NCBI GenBank assembly: GCA_964016875.1 | Contig: OZ024734.1 | Coordinates: 54,976,622-55,040,621 of the forward strand | DNA: 64,000 nucleotides | Source: Fallopia convolvulus | Taxonomy: Eukaryota > Streptophyta > Magnoliopsida > Caryophyllales > Polygonaceae | Direction: 5' to 3' | Part shown: positions 46,080-56,600 of the stretch, in pieces | Numbering within the stretch: position 1 is the first letter of the stretch | Layout: every line of letters begins with the position of its first letter | The notes under the pieces: model-generated | Databases searched by the model: none | What the model saw: only the letters and a program-made list of their open reading frames with translations | What the model was told of the DNA's origin: nothing | Translations under genes and position numbers: made by a program

Positions 46080-47560
46080 AGGGTTGTAAGCAAATCGAGC
46101 CGTACACGAGAAATTCGGTGTTCGGCTTAGTTAAAGTCCGTTCGTGTTCAGTTCGATTTATCACGAACCGAACATGAGCAAGCTCGAAAGATAAATAAAC
46201 CAAACTTGAACACAAGAGAATTCGGCTCGTTTGTTCGTGAACCAGCTCGATTATATGTTCATAAACAAACTCGATTATATTTTCGTGAACACGTTCGATT
46301 TTATGTTCATGGACATATCCGATTATATGTTTACAAACAAATTTAATTTAATTATACATATAAAATACAAATATACAATAACATATATTAATTCTATTTT
46401 TTTTTTAAATAGACACATTAGCCATAAGGCCCATAACTCATTAGCTCATTAGACCAATATTCAATTGAGAACCCTAAATCCCCCTTTCTTCTAACCTAAA
46501 CCTATCACTCTCATCATTCCATGTCGCTGCTGAGCTTTCTCACTCTCTTAGATACTCGCTTTCTTTCTTTTCGGTTGTCCGAGCACGAACGGACTTTCTT
46601 CTCCCGTCCGGATGGTGCGCTCGTCTTTCCTCTTCTGTCCGATTGTCCCGAGCTTCTGGTGTCCGAGCTTCTGGTGTGCTCGTCTCCCGGATCTGAGATC
46701 TCACCTGGTGCGCTTAATTTGTCAAGTTCGATTTTTTCTCATGGTTCAATTCAATTTTTTAATTTGTGATTTTTTTTATTTTTGGTTTGTCCCTTGCATG
46801 TGTAGTGGTGCGCTTTAATTGACACACCGTCGGATGCCTCTCTCCGACTCTCATGGCCCGCCGATCTGACTTCGCCTCGCCTCTCTATTCGTGTTCGGTT
46901 CAGATCTTCACGCCTCTCTCCAACTCTTCTGGTGTAGTGGTGTGTCAATTTGTGAAACAACATTCAAGCTTCTGATGTCACTTATTTATAGCTCACTTTG
47001 GGATCAAATAAATTGTTGTGTGTGTTCTGTTTTTTTAAGACATTTTGTAGTTTGTATGGGTAATGTTTGTTTTATTTTTTGTATCAAAGACATTAGGGTT
47101 CATTTAGTTGGGGTTTGTAAGACATTTGAGCAGGTTATGTTTTGTATTGGTAATGTTTGAGCAAGTTTATTCAAGACATTTGTTAAAGACATTTGTGTTT
47201 GAGTTTTGCAAATTTTTATACTTTAATTTCAGCAGGTTTGATTTGTTTGCGAACGAACTAAATGAGCAGGTTTGATTTGTTCGCGAACGAACTAAATGAG
47301 CTTTGGGTTAGCTTGTTTAGTTTGCTCATAAACAAGATAAACAAGCGGACTCATCGAGCTCATGCTCGTAAACAAGATAAATGATCGGGTTCGCGAGCCG
47401 AGCTCGAGCTCGACGAGCCTTAAACAAACCGAGCTTGAACAGAAATTTAGGCTTGAGCTCGAGCCCAAACAGGCCTTTGAATGATCGAGTTGAGCTCGAG
47501 CATTTGAAAACTCATTTCGATTACAGCCCACGACACGATCCAACAAACCCCTTACCACCT
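46080..47560. mobile_element. probable DNA transposon with GAGCTCG-rich subtermini
   Basis: The flanks (46080-46320 and about 47220-47540) are packed with CTCG/CGAG repeats of opposite overall sense (GCTCGATTATATGTTC on the left, GAGCTCGAGCTCGACGAGCC on the right), the look of subterminal repeats in a non-autonomous TIR element. The centre (about 46480-47200) has ordinary base composition and short open frames but no recognisable domain, and might be captured host DNA. Exact termini were not found. Confidence 0.4.
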
Positions 47561-48239
47561 CGAAAAAAAAAATCACAACCCTATACATAAACCTAGTTGA
47601 GCCTAGGCATATCTACGCCCAAAAACCACCCTAGACAAGCAAGCCAGGGGGTAACAAATCAACAAAAGCACTAGTTTAAAACTAGGCTCTTAAAGACCAA
47701 GAATGCCCCAGCAACAACCCTCCCGAAGCAAAGGATGTGCAACCCAAAAAACAACCAACAACACACCTCCGTCAGCAAGCAAGAGGGTAGAGGCAAAAGT
47801 CTTAGTTGGAAAAAAAGAGAAAAGATGGGAGGGAGATAAAGGAAAATCACATACATAGGATGCTCCGCAACCCCGCCCCTTCTCTTCCATCTAGCGTGCA
47901 ATTGATGGTGATCATCCATTTGCATTCTTGAATGATCTTGATGGAGCCCTTCAGATGTGTTTGGTGTTGCTCCACAATATATCACATCGATACGTAGATC
48001 CCATATGAAATAGATGATACCGAGCAGTGCATAAAGTCTAGCCTTGAAGAGATCACTTTTCTTCTTTGGAGAGGTGAGGAACCACTCTATCTGGACTAAG
48101 TGCCAAGTCCATACTCTATACATGACTTTTTGGACAAACCCACATTCCCCCAAAGGTGGTTCCCCGATTCTACTCAATTTCCACAAAGACATGCTTCATC
48201 GGTTGCAAAGCACCTTTGCCTTAAACAATCTTTGGTACT

Positions 48240-48560
48240 TTAACACCCCTATTTTGCAACGATGGGTATTACCGCAAGTGACCTCGGACTTTACCGTCTA
48301 AAGTCACTCAAGACTTTATAAGGTATTAAATTTAAACAAAATGCGGAAATTCAACGATAATACATATTATAAAAGGTGCTCAAACATGAGACTTTAAGAT
48401 GTAATGGCAACACTTAAAGTCTCATGTTTGAGCATCTTTTATAAGTGTTTCCATTACATCTTAAAGTCTCATGTTTTATGGCAACACTTAAAGTCTCAAA
48501 CATATTTCATGTTTTATGTTTGAACACCTTTTATATTTGCAGAACCTACCAAGATAAGCA
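48240..48560 (-). mobile_element. fragment of gypsy-type LTR, rearranged
   Basis: ACACCCCTATTTTGCAACGA, then GGGTATTACCGCAAGTGACC is the complement of the right end of the 6956-10359 LTR. The following segment repeats AAAGTCTCATGTTTGAGCA in both directions several times, a local palindromic rearrangement. Confidence 0.7.
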
Positions 48561-49237
48561 AGCCAAAAGCGAAAATCTTTTATTTCACTTGGACCATACA
48601 AAGCTTGGTCACACGTCTCGTTTCTCATAGTTAGCGGCGAATTCTTGGGCCACCAGGCTCACCACTATGTTATGTGCAATTGATCTCCCGGGGACGAAAG
48701 AACCTTGGTCATAAGAGATGATCTTGTCGAGGAGGGGTCTTATGGGGCTAACAAGGATCTTGGAAATGGCTTTGAGAAAGGTACTACAACAAGAGATTGG
48801 CCGGAAATCTTTTATGTGGAATGGGTTATCATTTTTTGGAATAAGGGTCACAAATGTGTTGTTCCAGTACCCGAAGTAATCGCCCCGTCTCAAAAAATTA
48901 TTTCACGACCAACACAACATCGACTCCTACAATATGTCAACGCCTTTTGAAGAGGTGACTACCAAACCCGTCGGGGCTTGGAGACTTGTTCGATCCAATG
49001 TTAACAAAGGCTTTTTTTATTCCTTCATGGGCGGCACACACTAACAATGATTAGCTTCCCTTAATTAGGAGGAGAATGTAAATTGAGAAGGAGGAGAATA
49101 TAAATTGAGAAGGAGGTGAATATAAACAAAGAAATCATTAACTTAAATTTGGAAGAGTATTATTTATCTTTATTGCTATTTTTAAATTCATATGCAATAT
49201 TTACCTTTAAACTTCTAATTAGAAAAACCCTAATCAT

Positions 49238-49642
49238 TGTTAGTGTATGCCCATGGACACACACTAGAAAACCCCTTCATTTATTCAGTTTTTTTATCGT
49301 GTTATTTCATTCCTTTTTATTTAGTCTGGTTATGGGTCGTTAGAAGTCAGAGTTTGTTACCTATTTTCTAGCTATGAGTAGGTTTCCTAAAAGTCAGTTA
49401 GTTAGTTTACCTTTTTCTAGAGCATTAGGCAGCATAGTGGGTTAGTGCTGATAGGTTAGTGTAGTAGTGCAACCGGTGATATATTTTGTATTTAAATCTT
49501 CTTTCACTTCAGTTGTAAGGGACATATTTGAATGAATGAAAAACAGTCATTGAGAGCGTTTCTCAACAAAATTCCTCTTTAGTGAGATTCTTACTTAGAG
49601 TGGTTTCTTCAAACGAGATTCTTGTTTGAGTGGTATCTATCA
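49238..49642 (+). mobile_element. LTR-like insert (copia type?)
   Basis: Begins TGTTAGTGTATGCCC and ends GTGGTATCTATCA, with a TATTTTGTATTTAAAT box and GAGATTCTT repeats near the end, and interrupts the LINE remnant. No convincing 5-bp duplication was found, so boundaries are tentative. Confidence 0.4.
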
Positions 49643-49813
49643 GTTTTATCCTCAAATTTGTAGTGTCACTAGGCTGAAGTTTGCCCCTTTTAGCTCAACA
49701 AAGTTAAATGGAGAGGGTGTATTTGATAAGCCAAAGAGGCGCTCAAAGTAGCCCACCACCTCCCTCTCAATTTCACTCGGCTCTTCAAGGGTATGCTAAT
49801 TGTCATCTTTAAG

Positions 49814-50208
49814 CAAATGCATGGCGTTGTCCACCCTCCTCTCTTTGACGCAATTGAAGAATAGGGAGGAGGTTTCTTCTCCTATAGTTAACCAAACAAG
49901 CTTTGTTCTTTGAGTAGTGACACTAGTTAAGGAGTTCATGGGGATTTCTAGCTCTTTCTTAGCTTCAAATATAGCTTCTTTTTTATCAACACAAGCAAAA
50001 TCTTTTGTAGAGTTTCATGTGTAAGTTTCAATTTCTCCAACTTTCTTTAACTAGAATCTTTAAATTTCTAAACTCAGTTTTTTACCGATATTTTAAGACG
50101 CCCTTCAATTTTTATAGATTAGAGAAGAATACGAATTGTCATTCCAATCACACTTTCTTTCCATACCCTTCGGATCAAATGCATGGCGTTGTCCACCCTC
50201 CTCTCTTT
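49814..50208. repeat. 33-bp direct repeat pair
   Basis: Identical CAAATGCATGGCGTTGTCCA... copies at 49814-49846 and 50176-50208. The first lies in the LINE remnant. The second is isolated, suggesting a short template-switch or filler event. Confidence 0.85.
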
Positions 50209-50261
50209 CGGGCTTTTTTCGATTATGTATAACATTTAATGTATTAATTCTTTGTTTGCAG

Positions 50262-50430
50262 GTGTTCTTCCTTGATGATTGTCCACTGCCACCGGTAGTT
50301 CCAATGTGGAGACATCATTGTGACACGGACGCATTTAGCATTCTTCGTCTATTGCTCCAACGACTCAACAAGTACAAATTTGCTCCCAATGATGATCATC
50401 GCATTTTAGTGGACTTAGGTTCTACTTAGT
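50262..50430 (+). other. orphan coding-like segment, unknown
   Basis: After an AG (50261) the plus strand reads VFFLDDCPLPPVVPMWRHHC and DTDAFSILRLLLQRLNKYKF to a stop near 50430. It has coding-like composition but I cannot place it in a family. It lies between the dead LINE and the 3' end of the plant mobile domain gene. A 30-bp direct repeat (50348-50377 and 50445-50474) overlaps its end. Confidence 0.3.
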
Positions 50431-50577
50431 TTGAAGTTTGAAGTTTCTATTGCTCCAACGACTCAACAAATACAATCAGAATATGTAATATTAGTTTGAA
50501 GTGTCTACTTAGTTTGAATCCATTTCCGAGCATCATCATAATCCGAACTACATGATCAAAATAATCCAACATAATCC

Positions 50578-52750
50578 CTATGCATCATCCGACTGGTCAT
50601 CACCATCGCCATATCCAGGGACCGCTCCTCCCATAATCTCAATAGATCTCCTGATAGCGTCCTGTAATCCGGGTGGGTGCACCCCTGGATATGCCGCCCA
50701 TGGTGCAAGATAACCCAACGCCTCCTGCATGCGCTGCATATATAACAAAATAATTATTACCTAAAAGCAAACAATCCCAGCGTTTTTGCCCTAAACCCTA
50801 AACCCTATAACAAAAAACATCAATTATGTAACAAAAGCAAACAATCCCAACGTTATACCTCCTGAGCAGTCGTGGCGGGCCGACAAACACGTGCGTGTGT
50901 ACGAGGTAGGAACCACGCCAAGTAGTCCTCAGCACACTCAGACGGATCATCAGTGACAGGAAATCCCATCGTGTCTAAGCTGATACGGTGCACGTCCCTA
51001 GATCTCCAAACCCAAGTGGCTGTGTCAAACTCTACCTTGTACTTTGTCAAGTCTCCTACTCGAACCGCAGTCTTCGGCATAATAACATCTTCAGGTATCC
51101 TCTGTACACGCCCAAACTGCCTAGCGCATCGATCTGGCATGTATGGCTCTGATATAGCCAGAAATGATAGCAGCCCATGAAAACAAGACGAAGCATATGC
51201 GTCGCTAAAATCTAAATCCCCATAGGGCATCCAAGCCACCTGATTCAATTTCGCATGATAAATGAACTTCTTTTGGAAAAAAAACCTCAAATACAACTTG
51301 TAAAGAGTATACTCACATCTGCCGCCGTCATAGCATCAAGCTCTGCTCTGTAGTTGCGCCCAACCTGCACTGTACCACCATCTCCCCATATCTGAGACCA
51401 TGTCCCTCCCTCCGGTAATGGTAATGGCATCCCGACAGGACGAAGTAATGGAAAGTACATGAAGATCCAAGACTAGATAAAAAAAACATAAGACTAGTCA
51501 AGTGTGACTGATAATATTAGCCAAACTAAAAAAAAATAATTTAGGTTCGATCAATTACCTGTAATAGCGTGTAACACATAGAAGCTCCTCTAGCCCCAAA
51601 CCTCGAGCACTCACCAAGGCTCCTATACAGATGAGCCAGTGCAGCAGAAGCCCAAGACGTACTCTGTACATCCTCGTGATCCTGTACCATGTCCAAGTAT
51701 GTGATAGGGATCCGATGCTGAGACTTGTCAGGACAGATAGTCGACGCTATCAAGTACAATAGAAAACCAGAAGCGACAGTCTCAGAAGAAAGGTTGTTGT
51801 TCACGTTCATGCAATACTCCTTCAGACATACATGTGAAACACCACCCTTATCAAAATTTGGGCGGCTCATCCAATCCTCATCCATATCGAAGAACTCTGC
51901 GAATCGGGATCTCTGAGAGCCGGCAGCATCATCTGGCAGAACTGCCTCCCCGTCAATCGGAAGGCCGAGGATGAGCGCAACATCATGAAGCGTGATTGTC
52001 ATCTCGCCTCATGGCATATGGAAAGAACTGGTCTCTGGATGCCATCGCTCAATAAATGCATCTATAAGGCCAATATGAACCTGCTGATGCATAATACTCT
52101 GCAGATGGGCAAGACCGTTGGCCCACACAATATCAATCCAGTCGCCATCTCCCGTCTGTGGCCAGTCTGTCAGCTGTGTGCGTCGGAACTGATACTTCAG
52201 AGGACCTCGAGGACGCTCCTGTAATACATTAAAGTACAAAACATATTTTAATTTTAAATTCGAACATAAGTATCAAACATTATTATCAAATATTTTAAGT
52301 AGTTTTACTTACATTGCCAGCGTATATGTGGTGGGCCACATGCTCCTCGAAGCCCAACAGTAACTCCGGGATCTCCGGGCCTCCCGGTGCAGAATGTGTG
52401 AGCAACGGCTCGATCCGACGTCGCTGACCGGGTCGGGTCTGTCTCCTCTGTCTAGACCCTCCCGTCGGAGCTGGGACAGGGTCTGTGCCTCGCCTGCCAG
52501 CCCCTCGTCCCCCAGGCCCTCGTCCCCCAGCCCCTCGTCCCTGCCGAGAATGTGGTGTCGGTGCAGTAGGTGCATGGACGGCTGTCTGATCCTCAACAGA
52601 ATGTGAGCTACTCCCCGTCTCATGCTGTGATGAGTCGAACAAGGTCCGACGCTGCCCTCGTGTGAAGTGGTAGGGTAACACTGGAAAGGGCTGAACCTCG
52701 GGGGCCACAAGGACCTCCGGAACCTCCGGGGCCACGGGTATCGGTGCCAT
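50578..52750 (-). pseudogene. plant mobile domain (MAIN/MAIL-like) protein, one in-frame TGA
   Basis: Five minus-strand exons: 52313-52750 (perhaps longer 5'), 51559-52218, 51317-51472, 50859-51239, 50578-50733; about 595 codons. The N-part is Pro/Arg/Gly-rich and disordered (RGQRRTLFDS, GRGAGGRGPGGRGAGRRG). The aminotransferase-like plant mobile domain follows: HIGLIDAFIERWHPETSSFH, GEMTITLHDVALILGLPIDG, LAHLYRSLGECSRFGARG, AELDAMTAAD, DRCARQFGRVQRIPEDV. The acidic C-terminus is GYGDGDDQSDDA. Family members include MAIN and MAIL1, nuclear factors for genome integrity and transposon silencing, and many copies carried by transposons. Exon 2 has a TGA at 52009-52011 just before GEMTITL; everything else is open and splice phases agree. 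It is either a young pseudogene, a polymorphic null or an error. It faces NUP160 head to head. Confidence 0.8.
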
Positions 52751-52843
52751 CTGCTCGATCCGTGCTTCACGACGTCGATAACGACCAGACCGGGTCTCTA
52801 AACCCGTCTCTAAGCACCTCGATGTCTGAAAATATGATCCAAC

Positions 52844-53173
52844 TTATTCAGCTTCACCATCGGACACAGAAACACGGCCCTCGGCTTTGCGAAGAATTTC
52901 CGTCATGGCCATTCTTCTTCTGGCCGTCACGGCCATTATAATTCTGGCCGTGACGGCCATTATTAATCTGGCCGTCACGGCCATTATTAATCTGGCCGTC
53001 ACGGCCATTATTAATCCGGCCGTCACGGCCTGTCGAACAATAGCCGTCACGGCCATGGACGCCATGGCCGTTACGGCCAAAGACGACACGGCCGTGACGG
53101 CCGTGTCGTCTTCTTCCTCGAGACAGCGCCGGAACGCCCTCGATGGTAATGGCCGTTTTTCACCCAATTTCAA
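52844..53173 (-). other. AVTA-repeat open frame upstream of the mobile domain gene
   Basis: A minus-strand ORF from ATG 53173 (MKLGEKRPLPSRAFRR) runs through an AVTARLIM-type repeat to a TAA at 52844, before the MAPIPV exon. The plus strand (52887-53186) is also open and reads AVTAIINL repeats, because the repeat unit is a near palindrome. It may be a 5' exon of the mobile domain gene or merely a minisatellite; I cannot decide. Confidence 0.3.
52915..53112. repeat. palindromic CpG-rich minisatellite
   Basis: About eight copies of the 13-bp near-palindrome GGCCGTCACGGCC (centre C, G or T). Neighbouring copies are separated by 9-12 bp such as ATTATTAATCT, giving a 24-bp period in the left half. 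At the right end two copies fuse into a perfect 33-bp inverted repeat with arms AAGACGACACGGCCGT (53080-53112). Confidence 0.93.
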
Positions 53174-53645
53174 TTCCGACCAATAAATCTTGCCTAAATC
53201 GGTTTAATCTTTCAATATGGGTTTCAAATCTTTAATATAAATCATAGTTTGCACAATTTGAAAGAAAAAATCTAATTATTGCAAAACCTAGATTTAGAAA
53301 TTGAATGTACATAAAATTGGATGAATTTGTCGAAAAAACTTACCATGATTGTTGTAGGAGTGGTTTTTGTGGAGAATATGCACAAAAAACTTGATTTGAA
53401 GGCCTTGAATCTCCTTGAGTGTTGTAGAATAAGAGAGTGAAAGAGAGAGTGAAAGATAGGAGGAGAAGAAGAATGTGAAAAAATATGAGTGGCATAGGGT
53501 GTAAATTTTAATTAGGTTTTATTTATATGAAATAGGGGGTAGGGTGGGCTTTGAATAGGTTACATAGGGTGGGTGCCATTTAGAAATACCCAAAATTTAG
53601 GCGGCCTCGACCAAAAATAAATAAAAAACAAAAATTTTAGGCGGA
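53174..53645. other. divergent intergenic region, mobile domain gene / NUP160
   Basis: Presumed shared promoter DNA. A possible minus-strand 5' exon of the mobile domain gene ends ATCATG|GTAAG near 53345-53355. The right half (53480-53640) is AT-rich with AGGCGGCC-type scraps. Confidence 0.4.
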
Positions 53646-53653
53646 CAAGGAGA

Positions 53654-53659
53654 GGCCCA
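53654..53659 (+). promoter_or_regulatory. site II-like GGCCCA motif near the NUP160 start
   Basis: AGAGGCCCACTG; TGGGCC/GGCCCA elements are common in promoters of growth-related plant genes. A single copy, so weak. Confidence 0.35.
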
Positions 53660-56600
53660 CTGCGCAAGTTCATTCAACTGAAAAGCAACCCTAGGAAGGA
53701 ACCAGAGAGAGAATCAGGACGGAACGACGACGGACTCGGGAGACCGAATTCTTCACCACCGGCATATCTTCTCCGCCTCGTCAAAGTCTACAAATTCGTC
53801 TCCAAAATTGATCGGTTTGAACTTGTCCTTTTCATTTGAATTTTGTTTCGTAATGTCTTTATGTCAGCCATTTCACTTGTTGTGTGCTCCTGGCGCCTGG
53901 CTGAGAACTCCCGGCCGCCGGTGGAGGCAACCGCGCCCACACCTGCCTCCGCCACTGCTATGAGCGGAAGTCTTAATCTGTAATGTGACATTTAAAAGGC
54001 ACATATACAAGAGTGAAGAGTTCGCGCTTTGCAGTACTTTGTTTTGAACGAAGCTTGAAACGCTATTTCACTTATTTTGTTGGTTTGCGAGATATTGAAA
54101 ATCTTGTTGGACTGTTTATTTCTCAGTGCTGTTTATTTATGGTACTCGAATAAGTGATTTCGTGCTTGAATGAAGTTGCTTTTTATTCATATTCATATCA
54201 TATAATTCATGTTACTGTTTCATGGCGTTTCCTATTTAACTAAATTTTGGAATGCTGTTTTTCCCTTCATGTAACATAGGAGACGACAATGGGGAGTAAC
54301 TCTATTTTGGGAATTGAGGTCCCCATCATCGGAAGCTACTCTGTTAAGTGGGTTGAAGTTTCTGCCCCTGCTTCTAATACATTAGCGGGTTCTGATAGAG
54401 ATGGTTCAACACCGCCTGTGGCCGCTCCACCTCCAGAGGACGTCACGTCCTGTTCTGTTATCGGAAATCCTCCTACTTACTTGATTTGGTACTTTATTTC
54501 TCTTCAGACGACGATTGGCTCTTATGTTTATGTTCTTGCTTTATATATTGTTTAAAAATAGTGGTATTCTCCGTGCAGGACATTTTAGCTTGCTTGTAGA
54601 AACAGTTGAAATGGAATACTAATGTATTATTGCATATAACAGGAAAATCCACAAGAGTCTACCCAATGCCCTTGAAGTGTTGGAACTTTGTGCAGATAAA
54701 GAGTTCCCTCGAATTGGACTGCGTATCCATTTTCCAGAAACTCTTTTTCCTTTTGCTTGTATATGCCAAAATGAGGTCTGTGATCTAGTAAATTTACATT
54801 CTATGTAGGTGAAAGGTGGTTCTTACTATAATCTTATATTTTTCCGCTTGATTTGTAGATTGATGATGCTTCTCGCTACCCTTATCTTCTTTATGCATTA
54901 TCTGTCTGCGGTGTGGCCTATTGTTTCCGGCTCAAAAATATATCTTCTTATGCGTCTTGGTCGGGGTTCTCTACCAATGAGGCTATCCAGCTTGATTTGC
55001 AAAATTATCCGTCACATGCACCCTTGTGTGCCGTGGCTGCAATTGCTGGCTGTCTTGTTATTGGCAGAGAAGATGGCTCCATAGCTTCTTACCGATTTGG
55101 TTTACTTGATCAAAGCGTTCCAGGTGTGAGTTGCATTATAATTCGTTTTTGTCTATTGATCTTGAATTTATGCCGCTTTGCCTTTCTTTACTGTAGTTCA
55201 TCTTCTTCCTTCTTGTCATTTAACATCTAGGCTTCATGCAAGAGATGCGCGATGATGCAGGATTTGGTCGTTTGTGGGGTTTGATGTCTAGGTACATTTC
55301 TGGCCGTTACAAGTACTATTAACAAAGTGCTCTATTGTCTTTAAGGATTGCTTGTTGCTAGTAAATACAACTATGAAAAGCGATTTTCTGATGGGTATTT
55401 TTTGAGTAATTTTGATGGAAATAGGTTTGGATGTGCCGGGGGATTACCTACTGCATTCCCACTCAATCTTTTTGCTGTTGGGGGTGGACAGGCTACACCA
55501 AAATTAGGATTGGGGGCATGGCATCGGATGTTAGATTTCATTTTGTCCTATGATGATACCTGTTTATTTTTTTGAATTTTATACTGACCACGTATAGTAC
55601 CAACTACCAACACCAACACCAACCCAGTGTTGACCTGCCTCGGGCAGGGTCTGGGAGGCCAGGATGTACCCACCCTTACAGCTTTCCTTCCAGCTCCTTC
55701 ACCATAATATACTGACCACGGATTGTAAATTAGTATATAACAGGACTGGAGATGGTTAGGTTTTGGATATTTCTGGATCTGGGAGTGCCGGAGTGGAGAG
55801 GATAATTAAATTGCTTTGGGGGAGTGATTGTTCTTTTCCCTTAAACTATTAATCTGCTTCTGGTAAATCCAATCCCGAAGTAACTTTGTGATGGGTACCT
55901 TTTTGAGTAAGATGGAAATAGGCTTAGGATTTGCATTGGCCAGGGATTACCTATTTCATTTCCACTTTATCCTTCTTCTGTGGGAGGGAGGCTGGTGGCT
56001 TACATATAAAATAGGATAATGGGCACGACATCCTATGTTAGATTTCATTTCATATCCTGTAAGATGATGCATTTTTGTGTTAATTTATATACTGACCAGG
56101 TATTACATAATTTTATATTGAACCGTACTGGAGATGGATAAGTCATGTTTTCAATTTCTCTCTTTCAGTCAAATTTTCTAGACATGAGAGTGGAGGGGAT
56201 AATGAGATTGCTTGATGAAAGTCTTATGTGTGAATTAAATCCAATTGTAGGGGTAGAGTGGCTGGATCTGTGAAGGCTCTGAACATAACACAATTTCATG
56301 ATAAAAAGGTCGTCTTTGTACTGCATTCTGATGGGACTCTTAAAATTTGGGATCTTTCTGGTGGTGCAAAGATTTTCTCTCTTAACATTCCAGGTATGCA
56401 ATATCCACTTTTATTTCTTGCTTTAATAGTCAGCTCATAATAAGTTATTTTGTAACAGGTGATCTCTCAACTATATTCTGTAGTATATGCATGGTGTTGT
56501 TCCCCATGGATGATTGAATTGATTCTGAACTAATTATTGGAAGTTTGTATAAAGAACTAAATTTTGCATGTGCAGTTCAATCTACTCACTAAGAAGTTAG

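Larger units (their letters stand above)
47671..50000 (-). mobile_element. decayed LINE (RT region), interrupted
   Basis: Minus-strand pieces in LINE order: KKELEIPMNSLTSV...VKERRVDNAMHLL (about 49990-49680); IKKAFVNIGSNKSPSPDGFG (about 49030-48960); NTFVTLIPKNDNPFHIKDFR, PISCCSTFLKAI and QGSFVPGRSIAHNIVVSL of the RT (48893-48609); then a C-terminal piece WKLSRIGEPPLGECGFVQKV...YFIWDLRIDVIYCGATPN (48192 to about 47900). LTR sequences split it at 48240-48560 and at about 49060-49650. Many frame breaks make it long dead. It is a different LINE from the 13.7-kb element. Confidence 0.75.

Noticed and set aside
47690..47890. 66-aa minus-strand ORF
   Set aside because: Part of the decayed LINE tail read in a second frame.
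52309..52770. 153-aa minus-strand ORF in a second frame
   Set aside because: Alternative frame of the Pro/Arg-rich exon of the mobile domain gene; the MAPIPV frame joins the downstream exons in phase.
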